A DNA stretch of 64,000 bases from the NCBI GenBank assembly GCA_029851415.1, contig CM056744.1, positions 97,931,338-97,995,337 of the forward strand, in the 5' to 3' direction. This DNA comes from Eretmocerus hayati (Eukaryota > Arthropoda > Insecta > Hymenoptera > Aphelinidae). This document shows, piece after piece, positions 25,320 to 35,460 of this stretch. The stretch's first letter is position 1. Every line of letters starts with the position of its first letter. Made by a program: the position numbers and the translations under genes. Under the pieces are notes generated by a model. That model ran no database searches. It was given only the letters and a program-made list of their open reading frames with translations, and had not been told where the DNA came from.

Positions 25320-26460
25320 ATTAAACATCCACGCCCACGACCACACCCATACCCACACCCATATCCACATTCACGCTCGCACCTACTCCGAAACTCGCTC
25401 CAACACTCACACTCATACCCACACACTCACTTCCACACCCACACTCATACCAACATCCACACCGTCTCGAACACCCACACCCATACCCACACCCACACCC
25501 ATATTCACACTCGCACCCACTCCCACACTCATACCCACAGCCACTCTGAAACTCACTTGAATACTCACCCTCATACCCACACACTCAGTCCCATGCCTAC
25601 TCTAACACCCACACTCATACTCACACCCACACCGTCTCCAATATCCACACTCATATCCACATACCCACCCATACCCACACCCATATCCACATCCACGCTC
25701 GCACCTACTCCGAAACTCACTCCAACACTCACACTCATACCCACACACTCACTCCTATGACCACTCCAACGCCCACACTCATACCAACACCCACACCCAT
25801 ATTCACACTCGCACCTACTCCCACACTCATACCCACAGCCACTCTGAAACTCACTTGAACACTCACACTCACTCCCATGCCTACTCCAATACCCACACCG
25901 TCTCCAATACCCACACTCATATCCACGTCGTCTCAAACACCCACACTCATATTCACACCCACACCATCTCCAATATCCACACTCATATCCACATACCCAC
26001 CCATACCCACACCCATATTCACATCCACGCTCGCACCTACTCCGAAACTCACTCCAATACTCACACTCATACCCACACACTCACTCCTATGACCACTCGA
26101 ACGCCCACACTCACACCAACACCCACACCCATATTCACACTCGCACCCACTCCCACACTCATACCCACAGCCACTCTGAAACTCACTTGAACACTCACAC
26201 TCATACTTACACACTCACTCCCATGCCTACTCCAACACCCACACCGTCTCCAATACCCACACTCATACCCACATCGTCTCAAACACCCACACTCATACCC
26301 ACACCCACTCGGAATTTCACTCGAACACTCACATTCATACGCACACACTCACTCCCACGCCCACTCTAACACCCAACTCATACCCGCAACCACACCGTCT
26401 CCAACACCCACACCCACACCCACCCACACCCATACACACATACACACACCCACACGGCAA
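25320..26460. repeat. CA/CCCA-rich minisatellite with ~330-bp higher-order repeat
   Basis: The stretch is almost entirely built from 6-bp variants (CACCCA, CACTCA, CATACC). Larger blocks recur: GCACCTACTCCGAAACTC near 25377, 25700 and 26030, and GCCACTCTGAAACTCACTTG near 25542, 25841 and 26171. The higher-order period is therefore about 300-330 bp, over roughly three and a half copies. The plus strand is nearly free of G. Long open frames on both strands (Thr/His/Pro-rich on plus, Gly/Cys/Val-rich on minus) are a by-product of the 6-bp unit, so no gene is called. Confidence 0.85.
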
Positions 26461-26990
26461 AATTTACCAGCTATGTGGTTTTTCATCGTCATTCTACATT
26501 CACACATACACCATCAACATGAGCCTATCGCAGCAGAAGCAGCAGAGGCCATCGCATGAAATTAAGTCGTTTCGCTTACTGCACTGCAGCCTGTCTCTCT
26601 CTCTCTATCTCTCTCTCTAGCAATACCTCTTGCACGCAGAAGCTTTCTCTCGGCGCGCGTGCCCGCGTTCCGCATTCAAATGAGCCCGTTTCCGCGCGCT
26701 TCGAAGCTTTTGCTTCGCTTCGCACATTTCTTCCACACAGCTTTCCGTTTCTATACTCCCGCACGTTACCGTGTATATAGGAAAAAAAGATGACGGGAAA
26801 CTGTCGAGCAAGCGCAGGTGTGCGAGAGCGATCGGAGCTTGCGGAGTGAACGATCGTTTTTTTTGATATCGGGAGAGGGTGGAGAAGAAGCTTGTGGGTT
26901 TAAAAGAGGAAAAAGCCGGTGTTGGTTCGATACTGGTGTGAAGGTGGTCGTATTTTCGTGAATATTCTGGAGCATGATACAGATAGCTTC
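26461..26990. promoter_or_regulatory. CT/CpG-rich patch, possible promoter
   Basis: A (CT)n tract at 26592-26620 is followed by CpG-rich sequence (GGCGCGCGTGCCCGCG, CCGCGCGCTTCGAAGC). Such GAGA-type tracts with CpG enrichment often mark insect promoters or 5' exons. No convincing open frame, TATA box or initiator pair was found, so this is a weak call. Confidence 0.25.
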
Positions 26991-29900
26991 ATTTTAAATT
27001 CCCGAATGACGCTGTTTTTTCCTGTATCGGAAGAATGTTTTTGTTAAAATAGAAGAAGGGGGTCCAAAAACGAGGAAGAACTAGACACATGAAGAGGTTG
27101 GAAAATTGTATGATTTCAAATTAATCGAGTAGCAGTTTCTAGTGATTTGAACAAATCTTGCGGGGTTCCTCATTAGCCGACTTAATTGTAAAGATTAGGA
27201 ACTTTTGTCTTTGTAAAATCGTCAAGTTTGGAGTTTTGATGTAGTATTTGGAGTCTTCTTGAATCATTATGACATCAATGTTGACACGATGAAATTGAGA
27301 TATTTCTTGGACGCGTGACACGACCCGTTGAACTGAAAATCGGTTTGCATAATCGTATCTTAAAAGCTTTTAATAATCGACTTCTCCAACAAGTTAGCTG
27401 CGACTCAATTTGTAAAAGTGAGTTGAGCGTTCTAGGCCATACTTGAGATTATGTTTCTTGTGAATTGCAAATATTATTCAGAGGTATGATAAACATTCAG
27501 AAGAGTTTTCTCCATAGTTGGTTAGTTACTTGATGCTCAAAGATGAAATGCGACTACATGCATACGAATGACATGAGTGGATTGTCACGTTAAGATAAAC
27601 TGATGAATTTTAAAATCCGAAAACTCAGAAGAAAGCCCAATAATCTCTGCCAGCATGAATAAATTACTACAACTGAATGGAGTCGGGCAATACGGAGTGG
27701 CATGCTTTCCCAGCAGGATTTGTTTCGTGACAATTTTTTGGGGCACACGGAAGTCCACTAGGTTAGCATCGCTTTTCGGAAGGCTTTCAAAAAAATAGTA
27801 AATTATGTATCATCGAAAAGAGTTCGACAGTGATTTTTGGTCGAAAGTAAAATTCCAGATATCTCGCGAACGTTGCAGCGCATCATTACAAAATTATACA
27901 CTAGGTCTGAAAGCTTGGATCGGTACTTCAATAATTTCCGATCTTCTTCGTCTCACATCCATGTGGGGCTCTGAAAATGGCAGTCTGCACATTCATCACA
28001 CATGAATTATCATTTGAGTAGCAGGGGATACGATTCTGATCCTCTTATGTGATTCCGCACCATATTTTATTCAGACAATGTGGAGAGTAGGGTGTGAATA
28101 CTGATTTTCCTCTTCTGGCTGATTGCAGGGTGATTAATTCTTGCATCAAAATGCGATTTTTCATTATAAAATTATGAACCTCAGATGTAAGGTTGTCAAC
28201 AATAATGTAAACTGCGTAAAGCTTGCGAGCATCAACATTTTGAATTGATGCTTTTCAGTATTTTTTCTGCATGTTCTGGACTCAGAATCTATTTTGGGGA
28301 ATCTCATTATCTTAAAATATTTTCTTCAGTTTATACTGATTTAGAGAGGTGTATAATTCTCTCATTTCGCAATTCAGAACAAGAAATTCCACGTCAAAAA
28401 CTCATGATATTGAAAGCGTTATGAGCACTAAATAAATCAAAGCATCGTGTGTCATATGGTCCAACTGAAGCTTTTACTTTTTTTGGGTGGTTGTATACGG
28501 ATAATCTGCTCTGATTCGCATGGAGCATGGCACTGACCCCCAATATAGCACCGCTATATTGGGGGTTCCACCATGTACAAACCGTTTCAATTTGGTACCA
28601 CTTGAGCTTTACTTCAAGCTGGCTGGCAAGTCCCGTGCTTTTCTCCTCTCTAGGCTCTTCTCGTAGATGATTTTGCTCTCGTCATCTTCTTCCTGGACAT
28701 CTTCTCTCATTACTCTTCTATTCCTTGAGGCCCTACTCCACTCATTTTAGAATATATTTTGAGGTTTTATGACGATGTTTTGATGAAACCTTCAAGTATA
28801 AAACGCCAATTGACAGAGAGCGCTGACAAAATTTTCGGTTCGTAAAAAGAAAATTCATTTATCAGTCACAAGTACTCGAACGTTATCCTTGAATGAGCCA
28901 AGAAATCACCTAAATTCTAAATATTTTTATGCCCATTCTATTGAGAAGATATCGCAAAACATCGAAAATGAAGTTTGTCTAGTTTTGTAAGACAAAAATT
29001 TTTGAATTGAGCAGCAAACATGAATTTGTTGCTCTTGCGTCAAGAAAATGAGCAACCAGCTTTTATCTGCCATACTCATACAATACTCACGCCTTTTTGC
29101 TCGGACGTGTCGCACGCAGCGTGGCTCAATTAATCATTACCCGGAAACGAATCGAGACACGTGCCACATCCCACGCATCCACGCACGTGGCAGTGGCTCG
29201 TGCTAACGCTGCAGTTGTTCACTCCCCAGTTTTCCTGTACTTTTCGCATTGGTTACCATATTTCATGTCAACTGTATTATAAACCCAAAAATTGAGATGT
29301 TCATCATTTCTGAAATCGGTTAAATAACTTGAACGTTAAGGCGAATAAAGGTTTACCGTGTAATTATATACGGAGATTTCGTATTGTGGCATGTAAATTT
29401 CTCGCTGATTCGGCAAGTTAATAATGAATTAACTTATGTCATTTCTAGCTTTTTGTAGAAATGTGCACGTTCGAAGCACAAAAGCGTCATCTAATGATTC
29501 AGAATTTTGGCATTTTAAAATTAAAGAAATTTAGTTGGTAGGTAGTAAAGAAACTGTGTAGCCTGCATCTCGGAAAGGTTTTTCAATTTTGGATTCATCA
29601 CTCCCTCACCTCTTCGACAAATGGTCAACTAATGGTAGATTCGCGATGATGCCTCAGAGTGAAAGTTCGCCATAAGAGAGAGACAAGTAGGCCTCGTTTG
29701 AAATTAGATTGAAATTTTTGGAAAAAAACTACACTCCCATGGAAATTCCATTCTCAAAAAACAATGTCCACCCCGCCGTATGTTAACGTAATGGGATGCA
29801 CTACTACAATTAGTAAGTATAGGATGCTAAATAGGCTGTCAAAATTTCAACAGCAGCCGTGCAAATTCTATCAAAATACAAGCCAGACGTTTCTAATCGA

Positions 29901-31160
29901 GCCAAAAATATCCAGTCCCAACTTGCAGCTACTGAAATAGCAAAGATCCAGTGTTGACCCTTCACACTACCATCGCCCCTATCTCACCCATCGCATGTTC
30001 GACCAATTGCCTAGCCTCAGCCACACATTTCTAACCCTCACAAATATGTCAAGTTCCAACCCTCCACGCATATCTCATTATCAACTTCGATCGTGTCCAG
30101 TCCAACAGCTCTCGCTACGACTACCCGTTCATCTAAGAGCTTAGGAAGCGCTCAAAGCGTTTCAGACCACGACGACAACGACAACCACATCACTCACACA
30201 TGCCTATGTTCTACATATATTCTGAATCCCTTGTTCTACAATTCATAGAATACAGTCCGTCTTTTTACGGGTGAAAACATGTTTGCCTATATATTGTAAA
30301 ATACAAGATTACAAGTGCCAAGAGGTCCCTTTGTAATATGCCGCTTCAGTATAGCCAACACATTAGGTTCTCTTCGACACACATACACTTTAGAGCTCAA
30401 GGGGTCGAGGGTGAAATTTTTACCGCTTGTATCGTACCGCGCTCGGCGTCACAATGAGTGCGAAGTGTGTTGGGTGCCAAAGGAGAGGACTCGAGTGTGC
30501 TTCAAAGCTTACCAGTGAGATCGTGTGTTATTTCGTGAAAGGGTGGGTTGATGGTTGTGGTTGAGCTTTTTCCAAACTTGCGAGCTACATGCTATATTTG
30601 AGTTACGCTCATAGGTGAGTGTACCCAACATGTCCCCCAACTTTTTTTTGCAATATTTTTTGCCCATTATTTTGGCTCACTTCAATACTACTACGGTACT
30701 AGTATGGTGATTCTATTATCTGCTACCGCTCGTTCGGCTTGTAGATGTCCGTGGTAAGTCAGAAGCCCCTGGATTGCTTCTGCGGTTCAACAATGATCGT
30801 TGTCAAATGATGACTAAGGACCAATTCAAGGAAGAAGCTTTGAAAGTTTGCAAAGATGATATGATGTCCCATTATGCCTGCTATTAGATATAATATCCTA
30901 GAAAAGTTCCATTGACTATTCTAAATTATTGAAACAGCTAGCTTAGTTGTATATATCAAAGTCCTGGTCTAATAATGTACTTGTTCATGAATAGTCAACT
31001 TGTTGATAAAATGTTCAATATTGCAACAAATTTGAGATACATCACAGTGCACTCGAAACTACTGACGAGAAACGATGCATAATGCACGACGCATGACGCA
31101 TGATCACCGAATTGTTCAATAAGTCAATCCTACTGATAGCCCACACGGTCACGTGATATA
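26991..31160. other. Gene-free AT-rich stretch
   Basis: No supported gene is present. It contains the hairpin at 28537-28565 and a single unit of the 25-bp repeat near 30690-30715 (CGGTACTAGTATGGTGATTC), 1.7 kb from the main array at 32.4 kb. GGTGAGTGTACCCAACATGTCC near 30613 resembles GGTGAGCGTACTCAACATGTCC at 24961. Confidence 0.5.
28537..28565. repeat. Perfect short hairpin
   Basis: CCCCCAATATAGC, spacer ACC, GCTATATTGGGGG gives 13-bp perfect arms. CATGG is also mirrored just outside (left GCATGG, right CCATGT), with mismatches between. It could be a tiny palindromic element or a structured RNA; nothing decides. Confidence 0.6.
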
Positions 31161-32435
31161 TCTGAAACATATTAGACCAAACTAGACCATACCAGACCGA
31201 ACTAGCCAGAACCAGACAGAATTAGATCGAACTTGACCAGACGAGGCCGGGACTAGACCAAACTAGACCGAAATAGATCGTACCAAAACGTAATAGACCG
31301 TATTAGACCGCACTTAACCGAAAGAGAGTGTACTAGACCGGAACAGATCGAACGAGGCCAATCTAGACCAAACTAGATCGAACCAGACCGCAATAGCCCA
31401 CACTAGATCGTACTGGTAACGAACTAGACCAAACGTAACCGAATTAGGCAGAATCCAACCTGATCAGACTGACAAGGAGAGGTCCAACCTTGCGGAACAC
31501 GGATCTTTATGAAACTCTGGGAATTATCTTGTTTTGTTGAAAAATGGAGGCATCTCTAAGGGTTTAATCCCATGGGCCTTCTACCTTGAAATACAGCTAT
31601 GGAGCTCAGCATTGTGAGCATATCTATATATGTACCTTTTTAACATGGGCCTACATGAACAATGTTAATCTTCATAGCTGTATCTCAGAGTAGAAGGCCC
31701 ATGGGATCAAATCCTCGGAGATACCTACATTTTGCACCAAAACAAGATGATCACCAGAGTTTCATAAGGATCCGTGTTCCGCAAGGTTGGACCTCCCCTT
31801 GAGAGCTAGGCCGATCCAATTAGACCAAAGTAGTCCGAATAAGACCGACCTGGACCTAACTACACCGAACTTGACCGAATTCGACCGAGTGAGGCAGAAC
31901 TAGACCTAATTGGACTTAATAAGACCGAATTGAACCGGACTGGACCGAACTAGACCGAGGTAGGCTGGGTTGTACTAAATCAGATCAAACCAGGCCTGAT
32001 TAGACCGTACTAGACCGCATTAGTGTAGTTTGCGGTTTTCTTGGAGTTTTCCCAGTTACTCTTCCAGGCGGCATCTCACCATGAGGTTAAGCCGGTGCGG
32101 CATGCACCACGCTGACTTAACCTCACTTATATTCTTTTCCATAAACTCGCCCCAGCTCACGGTTCTCACGGTCTTTCCCCGGCCAGATAACGATGGGACA
32201 TCCTTCTACGCCTTTTCTCATGTTTTCTAAGCAGGAACTATGTTTATTACGTCCATGCTCCACTACTCTTAAGATGCGATAAACGTACCGCGTGTTGCCT
32301 GCTCAGCGCCATTTGTCCGAGTCTGGACCATACTAGTGACAAACTAGACCAAACTCAATCTAATTATCCCAGACTAGACCGAATATGATCGAGTTTGACC
32401 AGAGTTGACCGAACTAGACCAGTAAGAGGAACGAT
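31161..32435. repeat. Strict 10-bp tandem array (consensus about ACTAGACCGA)
   Basis: From about 31165 to 31440, and again from about 31810 to 32025 and 32340 to 32430, the sequence is a degenerate decamer with GACC in register every 10 bases. The array is interrupted by a MITE (31473-31801) and by unrelated DNA (about 32030-32330). Units vary at most positions but spacing hardly changes. Confidence 0.8.
31473..31801. mobile_element. MITE family M1, copy 2 (inside the decamer array)
   Basis: This 329-bp near-palindrome has ends CAAGGAGAGGTCCAACCTTG and CAAGGTTGGACCTCCCCTTG. Inner blocks are TACAGCTATGGAGCTCAGC and its mirrored TTCATAGCTGTATCTCAGAG. It interrupts the decamer repeat, which resumes on the other side, so it inserted after the array existed. 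The TTA flank of the other two copies is not seen here. Confidence 0.8.
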
Positions 32436-33095
32436 CACTATCGTATAGCATTATTACGGTTACTCTCGCACGGTACTAGTGCAATGCGGTTTCCATAGGA
32501 TACTAGTACGGTGATTCTAGTACGGTACTAGTATGGTGATTCTATTAGTACGGTACTAGAACGAGGACTCTCGTACGGTACTACTATGATGATTCGTGCG
32601 GCACTTATGCTGTGGTATCCGCGATGATTCTTGCACGGTAATAGTACGATAATTCTAGTGCGCTACTAGTATGAAGAATCGAGTGCGGTACTAGAACAAT
32701 GATTCTCGTACATTATTAGTACGGTGTTTCTGGTATGGGCCTACTACGGTGATTCTAGTACGGTACTAGAACGATGATTCTCGTACAGTCCTATCAATAA
32801 TTCGTACGGGTTTTGTAAGATGGTTCCCGCGATGATTTTTGCAGGATACTACATAGTACGATGATTTTTGTATTATACAACTACGGTGATTCTAGTGCGG
32901 TACTAGTATGGTGACTCCAATTTGGCACTAGAACGATGATTCTCGTACAATACTAGCACGATGAAATTCCGTACAATACTTGTACTATGATTCTCCAATG
33001 ATACTAGTACGGTGATTCTCCGAAACCACTAGTGGAGTGATGATTTTAGTTCGGTTCTCGTACGGTAATCGTAGTACGTCACTAGGATGTACCAG
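32436..33095. repeat. 25-bp ACTAGT-containing tandem repeat
   Basis: Degenerate units close to CGGTACTAGTACGATGATTC plus a TCGTA-type tail recur about every 25 bp. ACTAGT (a 6-bp palindrome) and GTAC recur throughout. No coding sequence is seen. Confidence 0.75.
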
Positions 33096-33408
33096 AATCG
33101 TATGTGACCGAATGAGACCGTATCAAATGAGAATAGATCAGACCAGAACAGACCACCCGTTTATACACCCATCCCCCTTCCACCTACTCATTATACCATT
33201 GATCCACCCATGACCCATACGACCGGCCATTACGTGGGATCTGGACAGAAAAAAAATTGTGCCGACGTTTAATTATTATAAATCAGGGTGGCACCCCGTT
33301 GTGACCTTTGTACGTCTGACTTTGTGAAGGTGGATTCAAGTTAAGTGTACCCAAATTGCATTTTTTCAAAAACGTTGGCCCAATTCAAAATGTTTCAACA
33401 TAACTTAC

Positions 33409-33713
33409 AAAGGGCACGTCCAACCTTGCATGTCCTGGATCCGTCCCAAACTCTGTGAATCATCTTATTTTGGTGAAAAATGGAGGTATCTCAAAAAATT
33501 CAACCCCATGGGCCCCCTATGCTGAGATACAGCTGTGGAGCTATGTTGAAGAGTCGTACATCTAGATATGCTACCAATGATAATCTCCACAGCTGTATCT
33601 CAGGATCGGAAGCTCATGAAAAATCCTTTGAGATACCTTCCTTTCTCACCAGAATGAGATGATTTTCACAGTTTGGGGTGAATCCAGGACCTGCAAGGTT
33701 GGACCTCTCTTTG
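33409..33713. mobile_element. MITE family M1, copy 3
   Basis: This 305-bp near-palindrome starts CAAAGGGCACGTCCAACCTTG and ends CAAGGTTGGACCTCTCTTTG, with TACAGCTGTGGAGCTATG mirrored by TCTCCACAGCTGTATCTCAG. A TTA flanks each side, as in copy 1. The arm carries GAATCATCTTATTTTGGTGA, also found in copy 1 (GAATCATCTTGCTTTGGTGA). Confidence 0.75.
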
Positions 33714-34327
33714 TTAGCTCAATTTGATGCTCGTCTGGGAATCTTTGGAATGAACCTTGATGAATTTAGTTATAACCCTCTGCAGCCAAGCTACTTTACT
33801 TTTGCCGAAAAGTGGTCTTTCGTGAATTTGCGAGAAAAGTGTGCTCATTATGCTTTCATCTTGTATAAAAGGCCCGCAACCCAAAGCAAAAAAATCCATG
33901 ACAAATTTCATAAGTGTTTTTTTGAAATCACGATGTCTCTGCGTCTAGATATTCAAACAAGTCACTACTTAGATCATTCTACAGATTTTTCACAAACTTT
34001 GAGAAAATGTTGCAAATATTGCATGAAGACTTGATGATGTAAGATGAAAGTCAGGGATAATGCACAGGGGCGGGTTGAGTGCACCCGCTAAGTTTCACGA
34101 CTGATTTGAGTATTTTGCTCATAAAATCACTCCAGATTAAACTTTTGCAAATATGATGATAAAACGAATCCTTGAGGGCTTGATACAAAAAAATTTCGGC
34201 AACGATTTCACTGAAGACGATTCTTCAAGTGTCTAAACACGACAAATGCAAAAACTCACTCTAGATATTTCTGGAACGCATGAATCACTCGGACTCGATC
34301 CAAATAACTAAATTATTTATGATTTAA

Positions 34328-34366
<39 letters not shown>

Positions 34367-34549
34367 CGTGGCAAAGTCAGCGAGACCCCTCAGATATTTA
34401 TGTGGAAATAATTTGGATATACTCACCTTGAGTTATCCATAAGTCACTATCGTACTCTCTAGAAAAGAAATTCGACAATGCTCAGAGCCTGTCAGATCTA
34501 ATTCCAGCAAGAGCAAGTCGCGTCAACGCAGAACTTAGACGAAAATAAG
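33714..34549. other. AT-rich stretch with a 33-base poly(A) run
   Basis: The run of 33 A at 34331-34363 follows GATTTAATCT. It could be the tail of a retroposed sequence, but I recognise no tRNA-like or LINE-like sequence upstream. An open frame of 118 codons at 33678-34034 overlaps the MITE end and is not supported. Confidence 0.5.
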
Positions 34550-35460
34550 ATATGTAGTCTGGTTGAAGGAAAATCTTGATACAGTTGGTGAGAAGATCAT
34601 AAAAATGGAGTTTTTAAAAAAAAATTTGGATTTTTCGGGAATAAATTGGATTTTGAATGTATTTAAATGGATTTTGAAAAATTCGGTATCAACTAATTGA
34701 TTTAGAACGATGAAAAAGTATAAACTTAGTTGAGTAAAATTTGTATATATTAGTTTAGGGGGTGGGTAATAGCGGAAAATGAATTTTAGATGCGATTTCC
34801 TTCTAATATTTTGAGTTATTATAAGGAGATTGCCGTTTAGGGGAATTCAGATGACCTAAACTAGGGTTTTCCATGGAATATATGTAGTATGGTTGAGGGC
34901 AAATTTTAATATAGTTGGTGTAAGGATTATAAAAATGGAGTATTTTGAAAAAATTTGGATTTTTCGGGAATAAATCGGATTTTGAATGTATTAAAACGGA
35001 TTTTGAGAAAATTCGGTATCAACCAATCGATTTAGAACGATGAAAAAGTATCAACTTAGTTGAGTAAAATTTGAATAAAGTAATTTAGAGGAGAGATATG
35101 AGGAAAGTATGAATATTGAAAAAAATATTTTTGTATATTTTGAGTTATTTTTTTGAGGAAAATAGTTATCGGGATTTGGGCTACCTAAAGTGAGGTTTTT
35201 TTAAGCAAAACGTGTAATTTGGTTGAAACAGAATTTCGATAGAATAGGTCTAAACATGCTCAAGTTGCTGTTTTTGTTGGAAATTTTGGTTTTTTTATAA
35301 AAATTTACGTTGATGGAGTTTGAATGGAATTTCGGTATTAACCAAAAGATAGATTGAGCCAAAAAACCATAGCCTAGGTAATCAAAATTGGGGTAAGGTG
35401 AAGTTAGAAAGAGATATTTTAGTATGAAAGTCCACAATTTCAGCGATTTTACCTCAAAAA
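34550..35460. repeat. 331-bp satellite-like tandem repeat
   Basis: Monomer 1 starts near 34550 (TATGTAGTCTGGTTGAAGG), monomer 2 near 34881 (TATGTAGTATGGTTGAGGG) and monomer 3 near 35212 (more diverged, GTAATTTGGTTGAAACAG). The spacing is about 331 bp. Shared blocks include GATTTTTCGGGAATAAAT, TTAGAACGATGAAAAAGTAT and TTAGTTGAGTAAAATTTG. A related fragment (TCCGTATCAACCAATCGAT) lies at the very end of the window, near 63967. Confidence 0.8.

Noticed and set aside
25245..26348. Long open frames on both strands in the CA-rich array (Thr/His/Pro-rich and Gly/Cys/Val-rich)
   Set aside because: They arise from a 6-bp repeat that lacks stop codons in several frames at once. There are no domains, starts or signals.
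25320..26460. Telomere-like G-rich strand
   Set aside because: The units are variants of TGGGTG, not the insect TTAGG, and the array is internal and irregular.
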